A stretch of DNA of 64,000 nucleotides from Bacillaceae bacterium IKA-2 (GTDB lineage Bacteria > Bacillota > Bacilli > Bacillales > Anaerobacillaceae): the NCBI GenBank assembly GCA_031761875.1, contig CP134492.1:3720001-3784000 (forward strand). The letters run 5' to 3'. Positions 17,887-25,334 of this stretch are shown piece by piece. A program made the translations under genes and the position numbers. How positions within the stretch are numbered: the first letter of the stretch is position 1; each line of letters starts with the position of its first letter. Under the pieces are notes generated by a model. It was not told where the DNA came from. It did no database searches and saw nothing but the letters and a program-made list of their open reading frames with translations.

Positions 17887-19479
17887 TTATTCAGACATCG
17901 TCGCATGAGGCATATACAACATTCCATCTGGACTAGGTGCCCAGTTACCAAGTTGTTTCACTCCAGCTTCAAGCTCCTGCATAACAAAACTAAATACCCA
18001 CGGAGCTTCAACATAGATAATTTCTTGAGCTTCATAGTAAATTTCTTCCCTCTTTGTAACATCATCTTCTGACATACCAGCATTTAGCAATTCATCGACT
18101 CTATCGTTACTATATTGGCTAAAATTTCCACGTGCATCAGTCACTAATTTGGCATCTAAAAAACCAAATGGATCTAGTGCTGAAGCACCCCAATCATCAA
18201 TGGACATTATTCTCTCACCATTGAGTAACATCGGTCTGATGACTCCTGCATCCCAAATTCGTGAACTTGCATCAATACCAATTTCTCTCAATTGTGGAGC
18301 TACAGCTTCAGCGATATCTCTAAACGTCTCATGCGTATCGATCACAACTTGAAACCCATCTTCATACCCAGCTTCAGCTAATAGTTGTTTCGCTTTTTCA
18401 GGGTTGTATTCATAAGGTTGAAGATCCTCATTAATCCCAAAAGAACTATGAAGTAAGGCTCCATTTGTTCTTGAAGCGTAACCACCTAATATTGCATCTA
18501 TAACTAAATCCATATTAATTGCATGATTCATCGCTTGACGAACTCTTACATCATCAAATGGTGGTTCCAGCGTATTCATTTCCATCATCGTAACTCTAGT
18601 ACCTTCAGATACTTTTACTTCTATATTCGCATCGTTTTCAAGTACGCTGACAAGATCAGGCGATATACCTGTTATCCTTTGAACTTCGCCAGCCTGCAAA
18701 GCAGCTATACGTGATGACACTTCAGGTATTACATCAAAAACTAAGTTTTTGATACTTGGTGCACCTTCATAATAATCATCAAAGCGCTCAAATACGATCC
18801 GCTCATCAAGTTCTGCACTAACAAACTTATATGGTCCAGCACCAATTGGATTCTCTCTCCACTCAGGATCCCCTACTTCTTCTATATAAGCTTGAGGTAA
18901 TATTTGTTGATGAGGAATCATTTTTAATAAAATCGGCCAAGGTTCAGCTAACAAAAACTTAACTGTGTAGTCATCTACTAGTTCTACTCCTTCAACAGGG
19001 CCCATTAAGCCTAAACGTGGAGAAGTTTCACCCGCCATAGCACCCTCTTTTATGATTCTATCAAATGTAAATTTAACGTCATGAGCTGTAAGATCACTTC
19101 CATCATGAAATTTTACTCCTTCACGAATATTAAAAATCCATTCAGTTGGAGTCGTATTTTCCCACGATTCAGCAATTTTAGGGATAATCTCTCCGTCAAC
19201 ACCAAGCATAACTAAACCATCATAGAGATTACGTAAAACTGATTCAGTTGTACGATCACGATGATTAGCTGGGTCAAGAGTGAGTATCGAGGATCTAATT
19301 CCGGTTATAACGTTCGAGTCAACTTGTTCTGATAAACTTCCCTCATTTTCTTCAACATTATTTTGGGAATTATCATTTTTGGCAGTATCTTCTGGCTCAT
19401 CATTTGATGAACACGCTGTCATAAATAACAGAAGTGACAAAATAACGGAAAATAATAAAATGAAATTCTTTCTTTTCAT
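17887..19479 (-). CDS. Extracellular solute-binding lipoprotein (family 5, DppA/OppA type)
   Basis: The receptor of the ABC importer, 530 residues. A lipoprotein signal peptide ends LLLFMTAC (Cys at about residue 23), followed by an acidic, Asn-rich linker. The mature protein has family 5 features: VITGIRSSILTLDPANH, then FNIREGVKFHDGSDLTAHDVKFTFDRI, the SBP_bac_5 signature. Family 5 receptors bind di- and oligopeptides but also opines, nickel, sugars and other organic ligands, so ligand identity cannot be assumed. It is the first gene of an operon that continues through the two permeases, two ATPases, AtuA-a and DUF4387-a. Confidence 0.93.
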   Translation of the reverse strand: MKRKNFILLFSVILSLLLFMTACSSNDEPEDTAKNDNSQNNVEENEGSLSEQVDSNVITGIRSSILTLDPANHRDRTTESVLRNLYDGLVMLGVDGEIIPKIAESWENTTPTEWIFNIREGVKFHDGSDLTAHDVKFTFDRIIKEGAMAGETSPRLGLMGPVEGVELVDDYTVKFLLAEPWPILLKMIPHQQILPQAYIEEVGDPEWRENPIGAGPYKFVSAELDERIVFERFDDYYEGAPSIKNLVFDVIPEVSSRIAALQAGEVQRITGISPDLVSVLENDANIEVKVSEGTRVTMMEMNTLEPPFDDVRVRQAMNHAINMDLVIDAILGGYASRTNGALLHSSFGINEDLQPYEYNPEKAKQLLAEAGYEDGFQVVIDTHETFRDIAEAVAPQLREIGIDASSRIWDAGVIRPMLLNGERIMSIDDWGASALDPFGFLDAKLVTDARGNFSQYSNDRVDELLNAGMSEDDVTKREEIYYEAQEIIYVEAPWVFSFVMQELEAGVKQLGNWAPSPDGMLYMPHATMSE

Positions 19480-19719
19480 ATTACCCCTCCTAAATTTGAT
19501 TTATCAAATACTAGATGTAAACATTCATTCTGTTGGTGTTTGGGATTAACTGTTTAGCAATTTGTCGTTCACTACAGTGCCATCTGAGGCACTTGTAACA
19601 AAGCCGTCAAAAACAAACTTGATATAACAATACAAAATTAAATTACTACATCAAAGCTCCCCTTTCTGAAATTAATTGTATTTTCTTTGTATTCAAAAGA
19701 TACTGACAACTTAATTTAG

Positions 19720-19749
19720 ATTATAAGTGGTTATAATGTGTACTGTCAA
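19720..19749 (-). promoter_or_regulatory. Promoter of the ABC/AtuA-a operon with operator in the spacer
   Basis: On the minus strand TTGACA (19744-19749) and TATAAT (19720-19725) are perfect consensus boxes with an 18-base spacer. The spacer contains the palindrome-like GTTATAAT (19730-19737) within AAGTGGTTATAAT. A repressor bound there would block RNA polymerase. The predicted leader is about 230 bases long; I saw no riboswitch fold in it. Confidence 0.72.
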
Positions 19750-19949
19750 TACCTTTATTTATTTTTAATAAAACTGCTAAATTGTACTAAATTTGTTGTT
19801 ATTGTACTAAATTAATAGTTATTTTACTTATAATGATGTTATAGTATTATATAAATAAGGTGTTAACATTTTCTTTAATACCAGCTAATTTAAGGTGCTT
19901 AATAATCTATTAACCTTAATAATTGCACAAACATAAGAGCTTGCCTACA

Positions 19950-19957
19950 GTTATAAT
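19950..19957 (+). promoter_or_regulatory. Possible autoregulatory operator upstream of gntR
   Basis: GTTATAAT lies 35 bases before the gntR start, between TTGCCT (19941) and a TATATC-like -10. It matches only the 8-base core of the motif and may be coincidence. Confidence 0.3.
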
Positions 19958-19991
19958 CTGTTATATCTAACGTAAAAAGGAAGGTGATAAA

Positions 19992-20735
19992 ATGTTCCTA
20001 GATCGTAATAGTGCCACTCCATTATATGAACAGTTAAAAAAAGTAATTGAACACCAAATTAAAACTGGAGAATTGAAAGTTGATGAACAACTCCCCTCTG
20101 AAAGAGAGCTTTGTGAACTGTATAAAGTAAGTAGAATTACGGTTCGTCAAGCAATTTCATTAGCAGGAAATGAAGGTTTATTATATAGGAAACATGGGAT
20201 CGGTACGTTTATTACAAAACCAAAAATTAAGGTAGAATTAAGCACAGTAGATAATTTTCAAACTTCATTATCCCAACAGGGTCTGATCGCAAAGACAGAA
20301 AAATGGAGTTCTGATATTATATCCTCTAACTTTCAAACTTCTCGAGTTTTAAACGTGAGTATTATGGAAAAAATTGCAAACCTCAAGCTAGTTGGTTTTG
20401 CTGACGATAGTCCATTTGTTTTTTATGATAGTTATTTCACTTATGAGATAGGAAAAAAAATATTAATAGCCGCTGAAGAGGCTCTCTTAAAGAATATGCC
20501 ATTTTCGACACTGGATTTGTACAAAGGAATTCTAGAAGTTTCTCCGACTCATATAGAACAAACTTTTGAGGCACATGTTTCAAACGAACATTTATCTAAA
20601 ATATTAAAAATTGAACACGGGTCGCCGATTCTTCGAGTAACTTCTATCGTCTACAGTAATGACAAGCCTATTGAATACAGGGAAAATCATTATCGAGGAG
20701 ATAAATATAAATTCTTCGTTACACGGAATTTGTAA
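19992..20735 (+). CDS. GntR family transcriptional regulator, HutC/UTRA subfamily
   Basis: A 247-residue regulator. The N-terminal winged helix (residues 8-73) has the GntR signature ATPLYEQLKKVIEHQI, LPSERELCELYKVSRITVRQAI and GIGTFI. The C-terminal UTRA ligand-binding domain ends with the typical PIEYRENHYRGDKYKF. HutC-type regulators usually repress the adjacent transport and catabolic genes until a small-molecule effector binds. It lies between the divergent ABC importer operon and the second AtuA/DUF4387 pair, and candidate operators GTTATAAY occur in the promoters on both sides and at the CoA-transferase operon. Confidence 0.93.
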   Translation: MFLDRNSATPLYEQLKKVIEHQIKTGELKVDEQLPSERELCELYKVSRITVRQAISLAGNEGLLYRKHGIGTFITKPKIKVELSTVDNFQTSLSQQGLIAKTEKWSSDIISSNFQTSRVLNVSIMEKIANLKLVGFADDSPFVFYDSYFTYEIGKKILIAAEEALLKNMPFSTLDLYKGILEVSPTHIEQTFEAHVSNEHLSKILKIEHGSPILRVTSIVYSNDKPIEYRENHYRGDKYKFFVTRNL

Positions 20736-20748
20736 TTAAATATCATTT

Positions 20749-20783
20749 AAACCTATCAAACAACATTTGATAGGTTTTTTTAA
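20749..20783 (+). terminator. Rho-independent terminator of gntR
   Basis: A perfect 12-base stem AAACCTATCAAA/TTTGATAGGTTT (20749-20760 with 20766-20777) with a five-base loop, followed by T residues. It ends the gntR transcript, so AtuA-b needs its own promoter. Confidence 0.9.
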
Positions 20784-20806
20784 ATATATTTTTTTAAAAA
20801 TTCTAA

Positions 20807-20857
20807 TTGACAAAATAGTGAAAACGTTTTAAGCTTTGAGTAACAAGTGGTTATAAC
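20807..20857 (+). promoter_or_regulatory. Control region of the AtuA-b operon: -35 box, cre site and operator
   Basis: TTGACA at 20807-20812 is a perfect -35; the -10 17 bases later (TAAGCT) is poor. TGAAAACGTTTTAA (20819-20832) matches the CcpA cre consensus TGWAANCGNTNWCA at all but one position. AAGTGGTTATAAC with the perfect palindrome GTTATAAC (20850-20857) follows. Together they suggest substrate-dependent induction plus carbon catabolite repression. Confidence 0.6.
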
Positions 20858-20904
20858 ATGTGATTACAAAAAATGTTTTAATTTTGAAAGGAGACTCATT
20901 AACT

Positions 20905-22287
20905 ATGAGAAAAAAAGAACTTCGCATCGTTTGTCCCAATGGACATTTAGGATTTGCACCAACGAAAGAGGAAAGTTTTTATATTGCCGCAGCAACAAAA
21001 CCGGATTACTATTGTTGTGACTCCGGAAGTGATGACATCGGCGCTTCTGCTCTTGGATCTGACAGATCTGTGAGTATGTACAAATGGCAGAAACATGATT
21101 TAGAACTTATGTTACTTGCAGCAATTGAACAGGGGGCTCCAATGTTAATTGGATCATCTGGCGATACTGGAGCAAATAGTCGTGTCGACATGTATGTTCA
21201 GATTATTAAAGATTTAGCAAAAGAACATAATCTACCTAGCTTCAAACTAGCTTACTTTTATTCAGAAGTAGACAAGAGTTATTTAAAAGACAAGATGCAA
21301 CAAGAGATTACAATTGAAGGTCTTGACGACAGAAGCTCGTTAACAGAAGCGGATCTTGAAAAAACAAACCGTATTGTCGCTGTTGCTGGTGTTCATCCAT
21401 TCATTAAAGCATTAGATATGGGTGCCGATGTAGTAATTGGCGGTCGTTCTAGTGATTGCGCAATTTTTGCCGCTCCCGCTATCCGTGAAGGTTTTCCAGA
21501 AGAGTTAGCCTATTATCTTGGAAAGGTTCTTGAATGCGCAAGCTTCTGTGCAGAACCTTATGGGGCAAAAGAAAGTGTCATTGGTACAATTACTCAAGAT
21601 GATGTCAAAGTAACCGCTATGCATCCAGAACAACGTTGTACAATTGCCTCTGTTGCAGGTCATGCCATGTATGAGCGTTCAAATCCCTATTTTGAATTTG
21701 TTGCTGGCGGAATGATGGATATGACACATTGTAAATATGAACAATTTGATGAAAAAACGACTAGAATTACTGGATCTAAATTTATTCCAATTGAAGGTGA
21801 AGTAAAAGTAAAATTAGAAGGGGCTGGCATACTCGGAGAGAAGTACATTGGAATTGCCGGGATAAGAGATCCTTATACGATTAAAAACGTCGATAAGGTA
21901 GTTGAACTAACCCGCGAACAAGTTGCTCAAGAGTTTGAAGGTCATGACTATCACTTGAATTTCAGAATATTCGGTAAAGATGGTGTAATGGGTGAATTAG
22001 AACCTGTTAAAGAAATTAAATCACATGAACTAGGTATTGTTATCGAAGGTATTGCAGCTACAAAAGAAGTTTCAGAAGCCCTTACATTATTTGCAACTAG
22101 ACAAATATTCTATGCTCGTTTACCAGAAGTAAAAGGCACAGCTGGTACAGCCGCATTTATTGTCGATGATGTTGTCTATGCTGGAAGCGCTTGTTCTTGG
22201 ACGATGAACCACATCGTTCCGGTTGCCGATCCATTAGAATTATTTGATGTAAAGCTAATCGAAATTAACAATACCATTAATGCCTAA
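20905..22287 (+). CDS. AtuA-like (DUF1446) protein, copy b
   Basis: A 460-residue paralogue of the 12380-13765 protein, collinear from end to end: CPNGHLGFA, DYYCCDSGSDDIGASALGSD, LIGSSGDTGANSRVD, DVVIGGRSSDCAIFAAPA and LPEVKGTAG. The start at 20905 is an ATG preceded by AAGGAGA at about ten bases; the frame upstream to 20860 has no ribosome site. Differences from copy a are scattered, as in functional paralogues, and no frame damage is seen. It is followed 20 bases later by its own DUF4387 partner. Function is unknown to me beyond family membership; the gene pair was probably duplicated as a unit. Confidence 0.85.
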   Translation: MRKKELRIVCPNGHLGFAPTKEESFYIAAATKPDYYCCDSGSDDIGASALGSDRSVSMYKWQKHDLELMLLAAIEQGAPMLIGSSGDTGANSRVDMYVQIIKDLAKEHNLPSFKLAYFYSEVDKSYLKDKMQQEITIEGLDDRSSLTEADLEKTNRIVAVAGVHPFIKALDMGADVVIGGRSSDCAIFAAPAIREGFPEELAYYLGKVLECASFCAEPYGAKESVIGTITQDDVKVTAMHPEQRCTIASVAGHAMYERSNPYFEFVAGGMMDMTHCKYEQFDEKTTRITGSKFIPIEGEVKVKLEGAGILGEKYIGIAGIRDPYTIKNVDKVVELTREQVAQEFEGHDYHLNFRIFGKDGVMGELEPVKEIKSHELGIVIEGIAATKEVSEALTLFATRQIFYARLPEVKGTAGTAAFIVDDVVYAGSACSWTMNHIVPVADPLELFDVKLIEINNTINA

Positions 22288-22307
22288 TAGAAAGGGGAAT
22301 GTACGCT

Positions 22308-22631
22308 ATGCAAACAAAAACACTTAATGATTTAGCAAAAACAATTCGTAGTAAAAATGCCGGTACTGATAGAATTACCTTTGATATTATCTTTAGAGAA
22401 AAAGAAAATTATGATCTTGTTATTAATAGTAAATGTATTACAAAAAAATCAGTTGCTAGTCTCTATGGAATTTCTGAAGAACAAATCACGGATTTTGTCC
22501 ATTTCGATCCTGCTTACGCCATTAAATTTACCATAAAAAGACCAAGACCAAGTGGGGACCCTGGCGAAGGTGATATTTTTGGATCACAACAATATCCGCC
22601 ATTATTAGATATTGAAATTCCTATTGCTTAG
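22308..22631 (+). CDS. DUF4387 family protein, copy b
   Basis: A 107-residue partner of AtuA-b. The ATG at 22308 aligns with the start of copy a and lies ten bases after GGGG; the ATG at 22299 is too close to the ribosome site. It has the same TIRSKNAGTDRITFDIIF signature, and the C-terminus SQQYPPLLDIEIP matches copy a (CQQYSPLLGIEIP). It is the last gene of the cluster, followed by a strong terminator. Confidence 0.83.
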   Translation: MQTKTLNDLAKTIRSKNAGTDRITFDIIFREKENYDLVINSKCITKKSVASLYGISEEQITDFVHFDPAYAIKFTIKRPRPSGDPGEGDIFGSQQYPPLLDIEIPIA

Positions 22632-22652
22632 GAATAAACTTGAATTAACTCT

Positions 22653-22695
22653 AAAATAAATCCTACCTTTATCCAAGTAGGATTTATTTTTATTG
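22653..22695 (+). terminator. Terminator after DUF4387-b
   Basis: A 14-base perfect stem (22653-22666 with 22677-22690, AAATAAATCCTAC arm), a ten-base loop, and the T-rich tail TTTTATT. Confidence 0.9.
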
Positions 22696-22856
22696 GTCAT
22701 AGTTTATTTTCCTGAACTTATAACCCAATAAAAACATATTTTGTTTCTAGGAAAGCTTCCAGTCCTTCTATACCACCTTCACGACCTTAATGAACTGAAC
22801 TAAAATCAAACCCTTAAAAACACAAAAAAACCTTGTATACCGAGGGTTTTCATCAC

Positions 22857-22885
22857 TTATGTATTTGGTGGAGACTAGCGGGATC
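22857..22885. repeat. Duplicated tRNA-Ala 3' end (attachment-site-like direct repeat, left)
   Basis: Twenty-eight of 29 bases match 23771-23799, which covers the last 20 bases of the tRNA-Ala(GGC) gene and 9 bases beyond. The rest of the tRNA is absent here. Same orientation; the copies are 914 bases apart and bound the toxin-antitoxin pair. Confidence 0.75.
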
Positions 22886-22889
22886 CTTC

Positions 22890-22976
22890 TTAAACAAATC
22901 TGCGTTGGGTTGCAGCAGTTTCTGCGCAACTAGGAAGCTTCATGTGGCTAGTTTATTGGTATTATGAAACTCATTC
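22890..22976. repeat. MITE-like repeat R1, copy 3 (short form, left end decayed)
   Basis: Contains TCTGCGCAACTAGGAAGCTT, CATGTGGCTAGTTTATTGGT and the right end ATTATGAAACTCATTC (22961-22976), matching the short copy at 32051. The toxin stop codon TGA (22975-22977) lies inside this end. Confidence 0.7.
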
Positions 22977-23280
22977 ATTTAAGATGATTTTCTAAATTTA
23001 CTTTTGCATAAGTTATTCTGTGTATTTCTACTTCATCATTATTAACAACATAAAATACAAGATAGTTTTTCACTGGAAGTATTCTATACTCTCCATCAAC
23101 TGATTTTATTGGTTGATATACCTTAGATGAATACGGAAAATTCTCGAGTTTTGATATCGAAAAATCCAGTGCATCAATAAAATCTAAGGCAGCTTTTGGT
23201 GCCTTAAGTATATCAGTGATATAGTCTGTAATATTTCTTAGATCTTTTAGAGATATGGGTAGATATTTAATTTTATACAT
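22975..23280 (-). CDS. RelE/ParE family toxin
   Basis: A 101-residue protein starting MYKIKYLPISLKDLRNITDYI, with the RelE/ParE core ...YRILPVKNYLVFYVVNNDEVEIHRITYAK. ParE members poison gyrase and RelE members cut mRNA at the ribosome; which applies cannot be decided here. The ATG at 23280 overlaps the end of the antitoxin gene by eight bases, the usual arrangement; an upstream start at 23304 is unlikely. The stop codon is provided by the end of an R1 repeat. Confidence 0.88.
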   Translation of the reverse strand: MYKIKYLPISLKDLRNITDYITDILKAPKAALDFIDALDFSISKLENFPYSSKVYQPIKSVDGEYRILPVKNYLVFYVVNNDEVEIHRITYAKVNLENHLK

Positions 23281-23560
23281 CACCTTTATCCAACTTGTTA
23301 GCAAGCCTTACTCTTAAATCAGAAATTACTTCATCGTGTGTATATCGTTTATTAGTCGTTTTGGCTTCTAATTCCGCTTCCTTTAATTTGAAAAAGACCT
23401 CACTTTCAAAAAGTTTGCCTTCATAGGCTTCAATGCTCATAACAACCATATCACCATAACCATTCTTAGTTAAATATACTGGTTCAGCTGTTTCCCGTAC
23501 AATCCTTGAAATTTCCGCGAAATTATTTCTTAAATCTGAAACCGGTCGAATTTGTGGCAC
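23273..23560 (-). CDS. Phd/YefM family antitoxin
   Basis: A 95-residue protein. The N-terminal MPQIRPVSDLRNNFAEISRIV and the EPVYLTKNGYGDMVVMSIEAYE segment form the Phd/YefM DNA-binding fold; the C-terminus is charged and would wrap the toxin. It is the first gene of the toxin-antitoxin operon and probably autorepresses it. Confidence 0.9.
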   Translation of the reverse strand: MPQIRPVSDLRNNFAEISRIVRETAEPVYLTKNGYGDMVVMSIEAYEGKLFESEVFFKLKEAELEAKTTNKRYTHDEVISDLRVRLANKLDKGDV

Positions 23561-23678
23561 AATATCACCTCTTCCTTATCATTTAATTAGCATAATTTTA
23601 TCATAATTACGCTAATTTAACAACAAATAAAACTAATTTATCACTTTGATAAATCATTACACCCTATTTTTTGTAACG

Positions 23679-23716
23679 AGTGAATTTTATATTACCAATA
23701 AACTAGCTACATCAGG
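23679..23716. repeat. MITE-like repeat R1, copy 4 (left end only)
   Basis: GAGTGAATTTTATATTACCAATAAACTAGCTACAT resembles the first 35 bases of copy 1; no right end follows. It flanks the toxin-antitoxin pair on the other side from copy 3. Confidence 0.6.
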
Positions 23717-23720
23717 CAAT

Positions 23721-23765
23721 AAAAAAACGACCCAACTTCTCGCTTTAGCGAAAAACTGCGTCGTT
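23721..23765 (-). terminator. Terminator of tRNA-Ala(GGC)
   Basis: On the minus strand an 18-base imperfect stem beginning AACGACGCAG closes over TAAA and is followed by seven T, just downstream of the tRNA-Ala 3' end. Confidence 0.85.
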
Positions 23766-23770
23766 ATGCA

Positions 23771-23799
23771 TTATGTACTTGGTGGAGACTAGCGGGATC
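23771..23799. repeat. tRNA-Ala 3'-end direct repeat (right copy)
   Basis: The genuine tRNA 3' end (23780-23799) plus nine downstream bases, repeated at 22857-22885 with one mismatch. Confidence 0.75.
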
Positions 23800-23855
23800 G
23801 AACCGCTGACCTTTTGGCTGCCAGCCAAACGCTCTCCCAGCTGAGCTAAGCCCCC
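23780..23855 (-). tRNA. tRNA-Ala (GGC)
   Basis: A 76-base cloverleaf with encoded CCA. Acceptor GGGGGCT, T-loop TTCGATC, and anticodon loop CTGGCAG give GGC. It stands alone, away from the rrn-linked tRNA cluster, and its 3' end is duplicated 0.9 kb away. Confidence 0.95.
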
Positions 23856-23942
23856 ACATTTTAGATCACTTTATGATTATAGACAAAACGAAACTAAATT
23901 TCAACCTAATTTTTTTAGTTGTCTAAGAAATTTTTTCATTTT

Positions 23943-24101
23943 CTAAAACAACCAATACAAAACATAGTAAGCAACTCCGGCAATAAGCGCTGTTATAAAC
24001 GCTGTAAAGACATTTTCTTTGTTAAATTTCTTATGCTTTACAAAATCAAAAATCAACCAGCCAGCGAAAATTGTAAAAATTAAAACGATAACTTGAAACA
24101 A
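23943..24101 (-). CDS. Small membrane protein, 52 residues (unrecognised)
   Basis: TTG start at 24101 with AGGGGG seven bases upstream. The product MFQVIVLIFTIFAGWLIFDF then has a basic stretch KHKKFNK and a second hydrophobic helix TALIAGVAYYVLYWLF, so it looks like a two-helix membrane protein with a short basic loop. The good ribosome site and clean amphipathic layout support translation. I do not recognise the family. It lies between tRNA-Ala and a long hairpin, divergent from the potassium channel gene. Confidence 0.6.
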   Translation of the reverse strand: MFQVIVLIFTIFAGWLIFDFVKHKKFNKENVFTAFITALIAGVAYYVLYWLF

Positions 24102-24119
24102 ATTTATTCCCCCTAATTG

Positions 24120-24165
24120 GGCAACAGCAAGAAAATAACGGATGCGTTATTTTCTTGCTGTTGCC
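24120..24165. other. Perfect 21-bp hairpin
   Basis: Arms 24120-24140 and 24145-24165 (arm begins GGCAACAGCAAGAAAATAAC) are perfectly complementary around a four-base GATG loop. The plus side is followed by TTTGTTTT, so terminator activity on that strand is possible, but no plus-strand gene ends here. It sits between two divergent genes, where a terminator is unexpected. Confidence 0.6.
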
Positions 24166-24295
24166 TTTGTTTTGCTCCTCCTATCTTAATATGTTTTGCC
24201 CATTAAGTAAAACAGACTAGTTTTTTTCGACGAAATGGTCATACTAAGCAATGCAACTATTTTTTAACAATTTTCTTGAGGAGAGAGGGAGCTAA

Positions 24296-25291
24296 GTGAA
24301 TTTTTCTGCTGTCACTCATACGTATGCTCGCTTTCCTGTGGTGCTGCGCTTATTTTTACTTGTTATTTTTTTAATTATTACCGCTGGAGTCGGGATGCAT
24401 TTTATTGAACCTGAAACGTTTCCAACTGTTTTTGAAGGAGTTTGGTGGGCCATTGTAACTGCTTCAACTGTCGGCTATGGCGATTATGCACCGAAAACTA
24501 CGTTTGGACGGTTATTAGCTTTTTTAGTGATCATGTTCGGAATTGGTGTTGTCTCAATTTTTGTAACATCATTAGCTTCTTCGGCGATCACGACAAGAAA
24601 CTCCTTCATACATGGTGAACTTGCTTTTAAAAAGGAGAGTCATTACGTTGTGATTGGTTGGAATGAACGGGCAAAAAATATGATTCTTCATTTACAAAAA
24701 CTTGATCCACGTCTACATATTGTTTTAGTTGATAAAACTCTAAAGCAATGTCCCTTAAATGATTCTTTTATTCATTTTATTCGTGGTAATCCTCTTGAAG
24801 ATCTTACGCTAAAACGGGCGAATATTGAAAAAGCTGATACCGTGATCATTACCGCCAATCTTCACGGAAACGAAACTGAAAGTGATGCTGCTACTATTAT
24901 TACTTTAATTGCCATTAAGGGTTTGAATCCGACTATTTATAGTATTGTTGAAATTCTAACTCCTGAACAAAAAAATAACTGTATCCGTGCTGGTGCTGAT
25001 GAAATAATTGAAACATCATTGCTTTCTAGCTTAGCGATGGTAAATAGTACGTTGTATCACGGTATCACATCTGTTATTTACCAGCTTCTCGATCATCAAA
25101 ATGATCATATGTTACTCTATGACAAAATCCCTAATCACTTCACGGGAAAAACACTTTCAGAAGCTACTCTCAGTTACGAAGACAACCATAAGTTAATTAT
25201 TGGGATCCGTAGCCAATCTGAAATCCATTTACATCCAGCGTCCACTTATCAAATTAAAGAAGGCGATCAGTTTATCGTAATTAGGCGCTAA
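24296..25291 (+). CDS. yugO: Potassium channel protein (YugO-like)
   Basis: A two-helix K+ channel fused to cytoplasmic RCK domains, 331 residues. Helix 1 is about residues 17-37, the pore filter TVGYGD is residues 58-63, and helix 2 about 70-92. An RCK N-domain (HYVVIGWNERAKNMILHLQ, a Rossmann-type fold) and an RCK C-domain follow. B. subtilis YugO releases potassium and carries electrical signals in biofilms. The start is GTG at 24296, after GAGGAGAGAGGGAG. Its position next to yugN and pgi matches the B. subtilis order. Confidence 0.93.
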   Translation: MNFSAVTHTYARFPVVLRLFLLVIFLIITAGVGMHFIEPETFPTVFEGVWWAIVTASTVGYGDYAPKTTFGRLLAFLVIMFGIGVVSIFVTSLASSAITTRNSFIHGELAFKKESHYVVIGWNERAKNMILHLQKLDPRLHIVLVDKTLKQCPLNDSFIHFIRGNPLEDLTLKRANIEKADTVIITANLHGNETESDAATIITLIAIKGLNPTIYSIVEILTPEQKNNCIRAGADEIIETSLLSSLAMVNSTLYHGITSVIYQLLDHQNDHMLLYDKIPNHFTGKTLSEATLSYEDNHKLIIGIRSQSEIHLHPASTYQIKEGDQFIVIRR

Positions 25292-25334
25292 AAAGGCCAA
25301 ATTGTGATAAGTTCACATTCTTTTATGCAAGACA

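Noticed and set aside
19480-19719. Riboswitch in the long leader of the solute-binding gene
   Set aside because: No recognisable riboswitch core or terminator/antiterminator pair was found.
25300-25320. TGTGATAAGTTCACA palindrome after yugO
   Set aside because: Spacing is five, not six, for Fnr/Rex, and it lies downstream of the gene; probably chance.
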